NCBI RefSeq assembly: GCF_009765685.1
Contig: NZ_LMUY01000015.1
Coordinates: 184,488 to 248,487, forward strand
DNA length: 64,000 bases
Source of the DNA: Acidisphaera sp. L21
GTDB taxonomy: Bacteria; Pseudomonadota; Alphaproteobacteria; Acetobacterales; Acetobacteraceae
Direction: 5' to 3'
The stretch's first letter is position 1. Each line of letters opens with the position of its first letter. Below the pieces are notes generated by a model, which made no database searches, was not told where the DNA came from, and saw nothing but the letters and a program-made list of their open reading frames with translations. Positions 9,973-18,657 of the stretch are shown piece by piece. The translations under genes were made by a program, and so were the position numbers.

Positions 9973-11148
9973 GTGGCATCCATCGCCCTAACCGTTGCAA
10001 CCTGTCTGCCGCCGGGTTGGGGGCGATGGGTGGCGAACCGGCGAACCCAAGCGATCCTGGCGCAGGTGCTGGGCGCGGTGGCGCTGGTCGCCATCGCAAT
10101 TTTGCTGACGACGACGCTGATCGGCAATCTCGCGCGCCTAAACCTGACCACGGGGTTTGAATTCCTCTGGCGCCCGGCGGGCATGAAGATCGGTGAGTCC
10201 GTCTTCCCCCTGGCGCCGTCGGATAGCTTCGCATGGGCGGTCGTCGCCGCCATACTCAACACCATCCGCGTCGCGGTCGCCGGCATCGTACTGGCCACGA
10301 TCATCGGCACCGCGATCGGCATCATGCGGCTCAGCAGCAACCCGCTGCTGCGCGGCGTCACCACCGTGTATGTCGAAGTGTTCCGCAACACGCCGCTGCT
10401 GCTGCAAATCCTGTTCTGGTCCGCCATCCTGCTGAAGCTGCCAGCGATCCGCCAAGCGATCAGCCTCGGCGACTGGGCGTTTCTCAGCCAGCGCGGCCTG
10501 CAACTGCCCAGCCTGATGCTCCATGCCGGTGTGGCGCTATGGCCCGGCGCCATCGCCGCCATCCTGTGCGGAATCGCAGCCTTCCTGCTGGCCCGGCGTC
10601 GCAACCGCGCCGCCGCGATCGCACTGGGCGTCCTGGCCGCCATCCTCGCGCTGCTGGTCGTCTGGAGCGCCCAAGGCGCCGTGGGCGTCGAGCGCCCCGT
10701 GCGCAAACTCTTCGGCTTCACCGGCGGCTTCACGCTCACCCCCGAATTCTGCGCCCTACTGGCGGGGTTGACCGCCTACACCGCCGCCTTCATTGCCGAG
10801 ATCGTGCGCGGCGGCATCCTCGCCATCCCGAGCGGCCAGTGGGAGGCCGCGCGCAGCCTTGGCCTACGCAACGGCGCCATCCTGCGGCACATCGTGTTGC
10901 CGCAGGCGCTGCGCGTCATCCTGCCGGCGATGACCAGCCAGTATGTCGGCCTGGTCAAGAATTCCAGCCTTGCCGTCGCGATCGGCTATCCGGATCTGTT
11001 CTGGGCCATCTCCACCGCCATCAACGTCACCGGCCATGCAGTGGAAGGCGTGGCGCTGATGATGGTCTGCTACCTCGTCCTCACGCTCGGCACATCGGGT
11101 GCGATGAACACCTGGTACAGCCGCATGATCCGCCGCGGCGCCCGATGA
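9973..11148 (+). CDS. aapQ: General L-amino acid ABC transporter permease, AapQ-like
   Basis: Inner-membrane permease of the HisM/AapQ type, 391 aa, about the family length. Several hydrophobic helices are visible, with the long insertion between the first and later helices that distinguishes AapQ from short HisQM permeases. The cytoplasmic coupling (EAA) loop is EAARSLGLRNGAILRHIVLP, which should dock an ATPase. The start is a GTG at 9973; a second in-frame GTG at 10030, beginning VANRRTQ, is also plausible. It lies 19 bp downstream of the binding protein and overlaps the next permease by ATGA (11145-11148). Confidence 0.9.
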   Translation: MASIALTVATCLPPGWGRWVANRRTQAILAQVLGAVALVAIAILLTTTLIGNLARLNLTTGFEFLWRPAGMKIGESVFPLAPSDSFAWAVVAAILNTIRVAVAGIVLATIIGTAIGIMRLSSNPLLRGVTTVYVEVFRNTPLLLQILFWSAILLKLPAIRQAISLGDWAFLSQRGLQLPSLMLHAGVALWPGAIAAILCGIAAFLLARRRNRAAAIALGVLAAILALLVVWSAQGAVGVERPVRKLFGFTGGFTLTPEFCALLAGLTAYTAAFIAEIVRGGILAIPSGQWEAARSLGLRNGAILRHIVLPQALRVILPAMTSQYVGLVKNSSLAVAIGYPDLFWAISTAINVTGHAVEGVALMMVCYLVLTLGTSGAMNTWYSRMIRRGAR

Positions 11149-12251
11149 GGAGCTTCCTACGCCTACGTGCCCTGGTGAACTCCCCGGTGAATATCGGAAT
11201 AACGCTCGCCTGCCTGGCGCTGCTCGCCTGGATGGTGCCACCGCTGCTGCATTGGGCCGTGCTGGACGCCGCCTGGTCCGGCGGGCCCGAGGCATGCCGC
11301 GCCGCCGCCGGGGCGTGCTGGCCCTATGTCGGGCAGAAATACGGCTTCTTCCTTTTTGGCTTCTACCCGTCCGAAGCCCGCTGGCGTCCGCTGCTCGCGT
11401 TGCTCCTGATGCTGGCGTTGCTGGCCGGCAACCTGGTGCCACGCTTCTGGAATCGCCGCCTGCTGATCGCCTGGCCCATCATCCTGGCCCTGGTGGTATG
11501 GATCCTGGGCGGCGGCCTCGGTCTGCCACCCGTGCCCACCGAATCCTGGAGCGGCCTGCCGCTCACGTTGCTGATCGCGAGCTTCGCGCTCGTGCTGGGC
11601 TTCCCGCTCGGCGTGCTGCTCGCCCTGGGCCGCACATCCAAGCTGCCGTTCTTCCGCATGGTATGCACCGTGTTCATCGAGCTACAGCGTGGTCTGCCAC
11701 TGGTTGCGGTGCTGTTCATGGCGAGCGTCATGATGCCGCTGTTGGTGCCGGCGGGCGTGACGCCGGGCAAGCTGCTGCGCGCCTACCTCGCCTTCACCCT
11801 GGTCGCCGCCGCCTTCATCGCCGAAATCATCCGCGGCGGGTTGCAGGCGGTGGCGCCGGGCCAGGCGGAGGCCGCAACCGCCTTAGGCCTGGGCTATTGG
11901 CGCACCATGCAGCGCATCGTGCTGCCGCAATGCCTGCGCGTCTCCGTACCATCCCTGGTCGGCGTCGCCATCAGCTTCTTCAAGGACACCTCCCTCGTCA
12001 CCGTCATCGGGTTGACCGACCTGCTGGGCGCCGTCGGTGCTGCCTCCCGCGACCCGGTGTGGCTGGGGCACGATGTGGAGGGTTACGTTTTCGCGGCGCT
12101 GGTGTATTTCACCTTCTGCTTCAGCGCGTCCCGCTACGCCGCCTGGTTGGAGCGGCGGTTGCAGGATGGCGCCCGTATCGCCCGCGCCGCGGCAGTGGAA
12201 CAAGCCTACGCGTCCCGCCTGGCCATCCGATCCGAAGCCAGCACCGCTTAA
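11145..12251 (+). CDS. aapM: General L-amino acid ABC transporter permease, AapM-like
   Basis: Second permease of the Aap-type importer, 368 aa, with multiple hydrophobic segments and an EAA coupling loop EAATALGLGYWRTMQRIVLP. The segment GLPLVAVLFMASVMMPLL is typical of AapM. The ATG at 11145 overlaps the previous stop (ATGA), indicating translational coupling. In known Aap operons an AapP ATPase gene follows directly; here the next gene, 17 bp on, is an aminotransferase. The importer must therefore borrow an ATPase encoded elsewhere. Confidence 0.9.
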   Translation: MRSFLRLRALVNSPVNIGITLACLALLAWMVPPLLHWAVLDAAWSGGPEACRAAAGACWPYVGQKYGFFLFGFYPSEARWRPLLALLLMLALLAGNLVPRFWNRRLLIAWPIILALVVWILGGGLGLPPVPTESWSGLPLTLLIASFALVLGFPLGVLLALGRTSKLPFFRMVCTVFIELQRGLPLVAVLFMASVMMPLLVPAGVTPGKLLRAYLAFTLVAAAFIAEIIRGGLQAVAPGQAEAATALGLGYWRTMQRIVLPQCLRVSVPSLVGVAISFFKDTSLVTVIGLTDLLGAVGAASRDPVWLGHDVEGYVFAALVYFTFCFSASRYAAWLERRLQDGARIARAAAVEQAYASRLAIRSEASTA

Positions 12252-12268
12252 TTTCCGGGAGACACGAC

Positions 12269-13471
12269 ATGACGCAGTTATCCGCACGCATGGGCCAGTA
12301 TCGCCCATCCCCAACCGTCGCGATGAGCGCGCTGGTGCGCAAGCTGAAGGCCGAGGGCCGCAGCATCATCGGCCTGGTGGGCGGCGAGCCGGATTTCGCC
12401 ACGCCCGACAACATCAAGGAAGCGGGCATCCGCGCCATCACCACCAACAACACTCGCTACACCGACGTCGACGGCACCGTCGCCCTCCGCACCGCGTTGT
12501 CCGAGAAGTTCAAGACGCAGAACAACCTGGACTACAAGCCCGACCAGATCGTGGTCACCAGCGGCACCAAGCCGCTGCTGCACGCTGCCCTGCTGGCCAT
12601 GACCGACCCGGGGGACGAGGTCATCATCCCCGCGCCGCATTGGGTATCCCACCCCGACATCGCCCGCATCGCCGGCGCCGTCCCCGTCACCGTGCCATGC
12701 CCATCCGAAACCGGCTTCCGCCTGTCGCCCGAGGCGCTGGAGGCGGCGATCACCCCGCGCACCCGCGTGTTGATCCTGAACTCCCCCAACAACCCGACCG
12801 GCACCGCCTACCAGGAAGACGAATTGCGCGCGCTGATTGCGGTGCTGAAGCGCCACCCGAACGTGTGGGTCCTGACGGATGAGATCTACGAACACATCCG
12901 CTTCGACGGCCACGTCGCCCCCTCCATCGCCGCGCTGGATCCGGAAATCTACGACCGCGTGGTGACGGCGAACGGCTTCTCCAAGGGTTACGTGATGACC
13001 GGCTGGCGCATCGGTTTCGCCGGCGGCCCGGTGCCGATGATGAAGGCGATCAAGCTCATCATCGGCCAACTCGTCGGCTCCCCCAGCGCCATCGCCCAGG
13101 CCGCCGCGGTGGAGGCATTGACCGGCGACCAAAGCTTCATCGAGGAAAACGCCGCCATCTTCCAGGAGCGGCGGGACATCGCGCTGCAGACCCTGCAGCA
13201 GACGCCCGGCCTGCGCTGCCACACGCCGGAGGGTGCGTTCTACCTGTTCGGCGACTGCTCCGGCGTGATCGGCCGCAAGCTGCCGAACGGCAAGGTGATC
13301 GAGACGGATGAGGATTTCGTCATGGGCTCGATCGAATTCGCCGGGGTGGCGCTGGTGCCGGGTAGCGCGTTTGGCCTGTCGCCGTATTTCCGCCTGTCCT
13401 ACTCGCTGGATACCGAGCAACTGCGCATCGCGATGGATCGCCTGCGCCGCTACTGCAACGAACTGGTCTAG
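12269..13471 (+). CDS. Class I aminotransferase (aspartate aminotransferase-like)
   Basis: Fold type I aminotransferase, 400 aa, subgroup I-gamma like the AspC/AatA enzymes of alphaproteobacteria. Motifs: GEPDF near residue 40, NSPNNPTG contacting PLP, LTDEIYEH with the Asp/Tyr that hold the cofactor, and Lys239 in NGFSKGYVMTGWR as the Schiff-base lysine; the C-terminal arginine is in YFRLSYS. The ATG at 12269 has GGGAG 7 nt upstream. It follows aapM by 17 bp, so it is likely cotranscribed with the importer and may act on the imported amino acid. Substrate could be Asp, Glu or an aromatic amino acid. Confidence 0.92.
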   Translation: MTQLSARMGQYRPSPTVAMSALVRKLKAEGRSIIGLVGGEPDFATPDNIKEAGIRAITTNNTRYTDVDGTVALRTALSEKFKTQNNLDYKPDQIVVTSGTKPLLHAALLAMTDPGDEVIIPAPHWVSHPDIARIAGAVPVTVPCPSETGFRLSPEALEAAITPRTRVLILNSPNNPTGTAYQEDELRALIAVLKRHPNVWVLTDEIYEHIRFDGHVAPSIAALDPEIYDRVVTANGFSKGYVMTGWRIGFAGGPVPMMKAIKLIIGQLVGSPSAIAQAAAVEALTGDQSFIEENAAIFQERRDIALQTLQQTPGLRCHTPEGAFYLFGDCSGVIGRKLPNGKVIETDEDFVMGSIEFAGVALVPGSAFGLSPYFRLSYSLDTEQLRIAMDRLRRYCNELV

Positions 13472-13483
13472 CCCGGCGATGCC

Positions 13484-13510
13484 GCGCCCTCTCCATCCGG
13501 GGGAGGGCGC
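13484..13510 (+). terminator. Intergenic hairpin between aminotransferase and dehydrogenase
   Basis: An 11-bp stem (one G-U pair) is formed by GCGCCCTCTCC at 13484-13494 and GGGGAGGGCGC at 13500-13510, with a 5-nt loop. There is no T run, so it may be a Rho-independent-like terminator, an mRNA-stabilising structure, or a copy of the CCCTC/GAGGG intergenic palindromes common in high-GC genomes. It starts 13 bp after the aminotransferase stop. Confidence 0.5.
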
Positions 13511-13543
13511 CTGCCAACCACCAGCATCCGAAGAAGACGCCGC

Positions 13544-14491
13544 ATGTCATCCACCGCCCCTGTCATTCTCGTCCTGATAGACCTTAATCCCGTCAGCCTG
13601 GCCAAGCTGGAATCGCATTATTCCATCATTCAGGGTCGAACGCGCGAGGATTGTCTGGCCGTTGCGGCCGACCACGCCGGCAGCATCCGCGCGGTGTTGA
13701 CCAACGGCACCACTGGCTTGACCGGCGAGGTGATGGCCGCGTTTCCCAACCTCAGCATCGTGATGGCACAGGGGGTCGGGTTCGAAGGCATCGACGTGCC
13801 GGCAGCCCGTGCCCGGGGCATCACGGTAACGCATGGCCCGGGCACCAACGGGGAGTCGGTCGCCGATCACACGATGGCGCTGATGTTGGCCGCAATGCGC
13901 GATATCCCCGTCAGCGACGCAGCAGTGCGCGCGGGCAAGTGGCGCAGCGGTTCCACCATGCGCCCGATCGCCAGCGGCAAGCGCGTCGGCATCCTCGGCC
14001 TTGGCGATATCGGCGGCCGTATCGCCAAGCGCTGCGAGGCCTTCAACATGAGCGTCGCCTACCACAATCGCCGCAAGCTACCCGATGTAGGCTGGACCTA
14101 CGTCGCGTCCACCCTGGAACTCGCCGAGTGGTCGGACGTGCTGATCTGCGTGCTACCCGGCGGCGCTGCCACACGCCACCTGATCGGCAAGGCCGAGATG
14201 GACGCCCTGGGCAAGGACGGCTTCCTGGTCAACGTCGGCCGCGGTTCCGTCGTCGACACCGATGCATTGATCTCCGCCCTGTCGGAACACCGCCTGGGTG
14301 GCGCCGCCCTGGACGTGATCGACGGCGAGCCGAAAGTGCCCGATGCGCTATGTAAGCTGCCGAACGTCGTGCTGACCCCACATATGGCCGGCCGTTCCCC
14401 GGAATCGGTTGCCGCGACGATCGGCCTGGTTATCGAGAACTTGGCGGCGCATTTTGGCGGTCAACCGGTGCTGACGCCGGTGCCGGCGTAG
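13544..14491 (+). CDS. D-isomer-specific 2-hydroxyacid dehydrogenase
   Basis: NAD(P)-dependent dehydrogenase that interconverts 2-oxo acids and D-2-hydroxy acids, 315 aa, cytoplasmic. The Rossmann motif GILGLGDIGG is at 149-158. The catalytic triad is complete: Arg233 in NVGRGSVVD, Glu262 in DGEP and His280 in LTPHMAG. The size fits the glyoxylate/hydroxypyruvate reductase branch rather than PGDH, and there is no ACT domain. Downstream of the Aap importer and an aminotransferase, a role in reducing the transamination product is a reasonable inference. The hairpin upstream may separate it from that transcript. Its last 62 bp overlap, on the opposite strand, the end of the lipoprotein gene. Confidence 0.92.
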   Translation: MSSTAPVILVLIDLNPVSLAKLESHYSIIQGRTREDCLAVAADHAGSIRAVLTNGTTGLTGEVMAAFPNLSIVMAQGVGFEGIDVPAARARGITVTHGPGTNGESVADHTMALMLAAMRDIPVSDAAVRAGKWRSGSTMRPIASGKRVGILGLGDIGGRIAKRCEAFNMSVAYHNRRKLPDVGWTYVASTLELAEWSDVLICVLPGGAATRHLIGKAEMDALGKDGFLVNVGRGSVVDTDALISALSEHRLGGAALDVIDGEPKVPDALCKLPNVVLTPHMAGRSPESVAATIGLVIENLAAHFGGQPVLTPVPA

Positions 14492-14906
14492 CCGTCGCCG
14501 GCGGGTGGCTGTCCAGATAGCCGAGGCAGGTGCGAATGATCGGCGCGCAATACGCGTCCGGCGCTAGCGTCGCGTTCTTCTCACCGGAATACAGGATGTT
14601 GGTGACGTGGCTTTGGTCCAGCCGGAATGTCGCATGGCAATACGCGCCATTCGACATACCAATCCCACCCACGATCGGCACGGTGAAGCTGGTACTGGCC
14701 GTTGAGTTGGCGTAGTAGGTCAAGATATCGGTGGATCCGAATGTACTATGCTGATCTGGCACACCCAGGCAGGTTTCCAGATCCACCTCGCTGAGCCCAA
14801 TTAATCTGTCCTGCGCTTGGTGCGCAAGATGGGAATCCTGGATCGCACACCCGGCCAATAGCGGCAGGAGAGCGATAACGCGGGGAGTAGTGTAGCAATG
14901 CTTCAT
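14430..14906 (-). CDS. Putative lipoprotein, SmpA/OmlA-like N-terminal region
   Basis: Short secreted lipoprotein of 158 aa. From the ATG at 14906 the N-terminus is a signal peptide with lipobox LLAGC, lipidated Cys at residue 20. The segment after it (GLSEVDLETCLGVPD) resembles the BamE/SmpA-type start of many alphaproteobacterial lipoproteins, and a Gly-rich stretch with two cysteines follows. The tail is Pro/Ala rich. The frame is open upstream to 14945, but that part lacks signal-peptide character. It sits 51 bp downstream of hyuB2 on the same strand and overlaps the 3' end of the convergent dehydrogenase by 62 bp. No specific function is known. Confidence 0.75.
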   Translation of the reverse strand: MKHCYTTPRVIALLPLLAGCAIQDSHLAHQAQDRLIGLSEVDLETCLGVPDQHSTFGSTDILTYYANSTASTSFTVPIVGGIGMSNGAYCHATFRLDQSHVTNILYSGEKNATLAPDAYCAPIIRTCLGYLDSHPPATATPAPASAPVDRQNAPPSSR

Positions 14907-14957
14907 CCCTTGCCAACGCTTCGCAACTGCGAACGGTTTGCCCACGGGCCATTCAGT

Positions 14958-16568
14958 TTACCCGACGCTTACGTAATCCTGGGCCCGATCCCGCTCCCGC
15001 AACGCCGGGTCACGCGCTGCAACCGGCCCGTACCCGCCGCCGCCCGGCGTGCGGATCAGCACCGTGGATCCCTGCTGCAAGTGGTGCGGCCGGCGCGTAT
15101 CCGCCGCCACCCCATCGATGATCACCGCCCCCAGCCCACCGGCATCCCCGCCACCAAGCCCCGGCGCGGCGATGCTGGTCCGCTCCGTCATGAAGAACGC
15201 CGAACTGCCCGCCGCCCCGCGCAGTTCCACCAGCGCCTCCTGGCCCAGCCCGCCGCGATGCGTGCCATCCCCGCCAGAGCCCGGTGTCAGCCGCTTGTAC
15301 CGGATCAACACCGGCGCCGCCCGTTCCGCCACTTCGACGGGGGTCGTGGAAATATTGCTGGGCCATGACAGGCAACTCACCCCATCGCTGGCGGCGCGCC
15401 CGCCCAACCCGCCGTTGAAGAACAGCACGCAAGCATAGCGGCGCCCCTGGTCTTCCCCGATCAACGTCATGTTCCACAGCGGCGAACCCGGCGCCGCCAT
15501 CACCTTGCCCGGCAGCGCCTGATGCAGCGCGCCGAACACCAGCACCGGCACGTAATGCCCCGTGGCCGCACGCCCCCCAACCGCCGCCGGGAAGATCGGG
15601 TTCAGCAGTGTCTTCTCCGGCGCGTGCACGCCAACGGGGCGGAACATGCCCTCGTTATTCGGCAGATCCGGCAGCAAGGCGCAGCGCACCGCATAGGCCG
15701 TCATCGCATAGGTGTAGGTCAGCGGGCAGTTGATCGCGCAGGGCTGCTGCGCCGTCGTGCCGGTGTAATCGGCATCGATCCGCCCGTCCTTCACCGTCAA
15801 CGCGACCCGCAGCGTGAACGGCGACACCATGCCCGCGCCCGCCATCCCGTCCGTCTGCATCTCGTAGTGGTACACGCCCTCCGGCACGGTGCGGATCGCG
15901 GTGCGCATGGCACGTTCGGACCTGTCGTAAATCTCGTTCGCCAGCGTGCTCAGGCTCGTCAGCGCGTAATCCGTCATCAACTGCCGCAGCCGCGCCTCCA
16001 TTACCTCCAGCGCCGCCACCTGCGCCCATACGTCGCCCATCGTCTGGTCCGGCGTGCGCACGTTCAGCCGGATCAGCTTCACCAGCAACGCATCCGGCAT
16101 GCCGCCGCGCAGGAACAGGACGGGCGGAATATGCAGCCCTTCCTCGTAAATCTCCCGTGGCGCGATGGACCGGACCTGCCCGCCAATATCCGGCACATGC
16201 GACGTGGTCGCCGCGAACGCCACCAACTGCCCAGCGTGAAACAATGGCTTCACCAGGCAGACATCCGGCAAATGCCCCGTGCCCAGCCACGGGTCGTTGG
16301 TCATGTAGATGTCGCCATCCTGCATCGACGCCGCGCCGAATTCCGCCAGCACATGCCGCACCGTCGCCGGCAGCGTCGCGATGAACGAGGGGATGCCGTA
16401 GGTATTCTGCGCCAGCGACGCACCATCCGCATCCGTCAGCACGCAGGCATAGTCGTTCGCGTCGTTGGACAGTGTGGAAAACGCGGTTCGCGCGATCACC
16501 TTGGCCGCCTCGTCCACGATGGAGACGATCCGGGTCCACATGATCTCGATCGTGACGGCATCCAGCAT
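14958..16568 (-). CDS. hyuB: Hydantoinase B/oxoprolinase family protein (second pair)
   Basis: HyuB-type subunit, 536 aa, partner of the adjacent HyuA in an ATP-dependent hydantoinase, 5-oxoprolinase or carboxylase-type enzyme. Family marks include the N-terminal EIMWTRI segment, NDPWLGTGHLPD with its metal-type residues, the CAINCPLTY segment and the C-terminal PGGGGYG motif. The ATG at 16568 has AAGGA about 6 nt upstream and lies 10 bp after the hyuA2 stop. The frame also opens at 16586 inside hyuA2, which is less likely. It is the last gene of the hyuA1-hyuB1-hyuA2-hyuB2 array. The exact amide or lactam substrate cannot be read from the sequence. Confidence 0.9.
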   Translation of the reverse strand: MLDAVTIEIMWTRIVSIVDEAAKVIARTAFSTLSNDANDYACVLTDADGASLAQNTYGIPSFIATLPATVRHVLAEFGAASMQDGDIYMTNDPWLGTGHLPDVCLVKPLFHAGQLVAFAATTSHVPDIGGQVRSIAPREIYEEGLHIPPVLFLRGGMPDALLVKLIRLNVRTPDQTMGDVWAQVAALEVMEARLRQLMTDYALTSLSTLANEIYDRSERAMRTAIRTVPEGVYHYEMQTDGMAGAGMVSPFTLRVALTVKDGRIDADYTGTTAQQPCAINCPLTYTYAMTAYAVRCALLPDLPNNEGMFRPVGVHAPEKTLLNPIFPAAVGGRAATGHYVPVLVFGALHQALPGKVMAAPGSPLWNMTLIGEDQGRRYACVLFFNGGLGGRAASDGVSCLSWPSNISTTPVEVAERAAPVLIRYKRLTPGSGGDGTHRGGLGQEALVELRGAAGSSAFFMTERTSIAAPGLGGGDAGGLGAVIIDGVAADTRRPHHLQQGSTVLIRTPGGGGYGPVAARDPALRERDRAQDYVSVG

Positions 16569-16578
16569 AGGAAATTCC

Positions 16579-18657
16579 TTACGCAAGTTCGACCAGGATA
16601 CTGCCGCTTTGGCTCACCCGGCATTGCCCCCCGGGGCCGATCACCAATGTGGACCCCGGGTCCTCGACCAACGCCGGACCGGAGAATGTGTCACCGGCGG
16701 CCATCCGGGTGCGATCATAAACCGGCGTGTCGACGAACCCGCCGGCCTCCGCAAACCAGGCCGGGCGATGCGCCTTGACCGCCCCGCCGGCTTCCGCCGC
16801 CAAACCCGCCAAATCGCCATCATGCGCCGGCGTCCGCACCGCCACGCGGGCCGCAATGAACTCCAGCGTCACATCCGGTGGCGAGCGAGCGAATTTGCGC
16901 CGATACTCCACCTCGAACGCCGCCGTCAGTGCCGCACGAGAGTCGTCGCTGTCGTAAGGCCCCGGCGGCAGCGGCACCACCAACGCAAATCCCTGCCCAA
17001 CATACCGGCCATCCGCCAACCGCTGCACCAGCGGCGCCGTGCCCAAACCGGCATCCGCCACCACCTGGCTCGCATCCCGCTCCAGTGCCACATACGCGGC
17101 CTCCAGCGCCGCCAGATCGCCGGTCTGCACCGGGAAAGTGATGGTTCGCACCCGATCCACCCGCGCTGGCGCCACCAGCAGCCCCCAGGCGGACGCAACG
17201 CCGGGTGAGGGCGGGCAGATCAGCCGCGTAATCCCCAGGCGCTTCGCCACACCATACCCATGCACCGGCCCGCCGCCGCCCGTCACCAGCAGCGCATACC
17301 CCCGCGGGTCGCGCCCATGCTCGGCAATATGCACGCGGGCCGCCCCAGCCATGGTCTCGTTCACCAGCGTGTGGATGCCGGATGCCGCCTGGTCTCGCGT
17401 CAGCCCCAGCCGTTCGGCCAGCATGCGCATCGCCGCATCCGCCTGCGCGACATCGATATGGATTGTCCCGCCCGCGAAGAAGTCCGGGTTCAAATACCCC
17501 AGCAGCAAATTGGCATCCGTCACCGTCGGCTGCGTGCCGCCCTGGCCGTAGCACACCGGCCCCGGCTCCGACCCGGCGCTATCCGGCCCCACCTTCAACA
17601 GCCCCAGCGCATCCGCCCGTGCAATGCTGCCGCCGCCCGCGCCGATCTCGATCAACTCCACCGTCGAAATGCGGATCGGCAGCCCGCTGCCTTCCATGAA
17701 TCGTTTCTGCCGCCCCGCCTCGAACCCATAGGCGATCAGCGGCTCCCCGCCTTCCACCAGGCTCAACTTGGCGGTGGTGCCGCCCATGTCGAACCCAAGC
17801 AACTCACTGCAATCATCCCGTGCGCCGAAGAACGCCGCCGCCAGCGCCCCCGCGGCTGGCCCGGACTCCAGCATCTGCACCGGGTTGCGGATCACCTCGC
17901 CAATATGCGTCAACCCGCCATTGGACAGCATCAGCAGCAGCGGCGCCGTCACCCCGATCGCGGCCAATTCGTCCGACAGGCTCTGCAGATACCGCGCCGC
18001 CAACGGCTTCACATAGGCACTGGCGACGGTCGTGCTGGCCCGGTCGTATTCGCGGATCTCCGGCGCTACCTCGTGCGACGGCGTCACCGGCAATCCCGGC
18101 GCCCATTCCGCAATCGCCCGCGCCGCCATCTTCTCATGCGTAGGATCGGCGTAAGAGTGCAAAAACATGATCGCGACCGACGCCACGCCGGCATCCTGCA
18201 ACACGCGCAGCTTCGCCCGCAGATCCGCCAGGTCCAACGGCACGATCACGTCGCCGTCGGGCCCGATCCGCTCCGCCACTTCCTGCCGCAACGCGCGTGG
18301 CACGAGCGGCGCTGGGTTTTCGATCGCGATGTCGTAGAGGTCGTATTTCCGCTCGCGCCCGATCTCAAGCGTGTCGCGGAAACCCTCGGTCGTGATCAGG
18401 CCCGTCACCGCCCCGCGCCGCTCGATCAGCGCGTTGGTGAACAGCGTCGTCGCATGAACCACCCGTCCAATGGCGGACGCGGGCAGCGCCGCCCGCTCCA
18501 GCATCTCCCGCACCGCCCGCAGCACCGCGCGCTGCGGGTCCCCCGGCGTGGTCAGCACCTTCAGCGAAACGCTGGTCCCGCCAGCCGTGTCATACAGCAC
18601 CACATCGGTGAACGTGCCGCCGATATCGATGCCCAGCCAATGCGTCGCGATGCTCAT
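16579..18657 (-). CDS. hyuA: Hydantoinase/oxoprolinase subunit A (second pair)
   Basis: HyuA-type ATPase subunit, 692 aa, the family length. The N-terminal phosphate-binding motif GIDIGGTFTDVVL and the second motif LLGFDMGGTTAKLSL mark the actin/Hsp70-like nucleotide fold of the hydantoinase A domain. CYGQGGTQPTVTDANLLLGY and VTGGGGPVHGYG are further conserved segments. With HyuB it would couple ATP hydrolysis to ring opening of hydantoins or 5-oxoproline, or to ATP-dependent carboxylation as in acetone/acetophenone carboxylases. Its start overlaps the hyuB1 stop by 4 bp (18654-18657). It is clearly paralogous to hyuA1 but divergent in detail. Confidence 0.92.
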   Translation of the reverse strand: MSIATHWLGIDIGGTFTDVVLYDTAGGTSVSLKVLTTPGDPQRAVLRAVREMLERAALPASAIGRVVHATTLFTNALIERRGAVTGLITTEGFRDTLEIGRERKYDLYDIAIENPAPLVPRALRQEVAERIGPDGDVIVPLDLADLRAKLRVLQDAGVASVAIMFLHSYADPTHEKMAARAIAEWAPGLPVTPSHEVAPEIREYDRASTTVASAYVKPLAARYLQSLSDELAAIGVTAPLLLMLSNGGLTHIGEVIRNPVQMLESGPAAGALAAAFFGARDDCSELLGFDMGGTTAKLSLVEGGEPLIAYGFEAGRQKRFMEGSGLPIRISTVELIEIGAGGGSIARADALGLLKVGPDSAGSEPGPVCYGQGGTQPTVTDANLLLGYLNPDFFAGGTIHIDVAQADAAMRMLAERLGLTRDQAASGIHTLVNETMAGAARVHIAEHGRDPRGYALLVTGGGGPVHGYGVAKRLGITRLICPPSPGVASAWGLLVAPARVDRVRTITFPVQTGDLAALEAAYVALERDASQVVADAGLGTAPLVQRLADGRYVGQGFALVVPLPPGPYDSDDSRAALTAAFEVEYRRKFARSPPDVTLEFIAARVAVRTPAHDGDLAGLAAEAGGAVKAHRPAWFAEAGGFVDTPVYDRTRMAAGDTFSGPALVEDPGSTLVIGPGGQCRVSQSGSILVELA

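Noticed and set aside
9348..10739. A 463-codon open frame on the minus strand
   Set aside because: Antisense to aapJ and aapQ, without motifs or plausible start.
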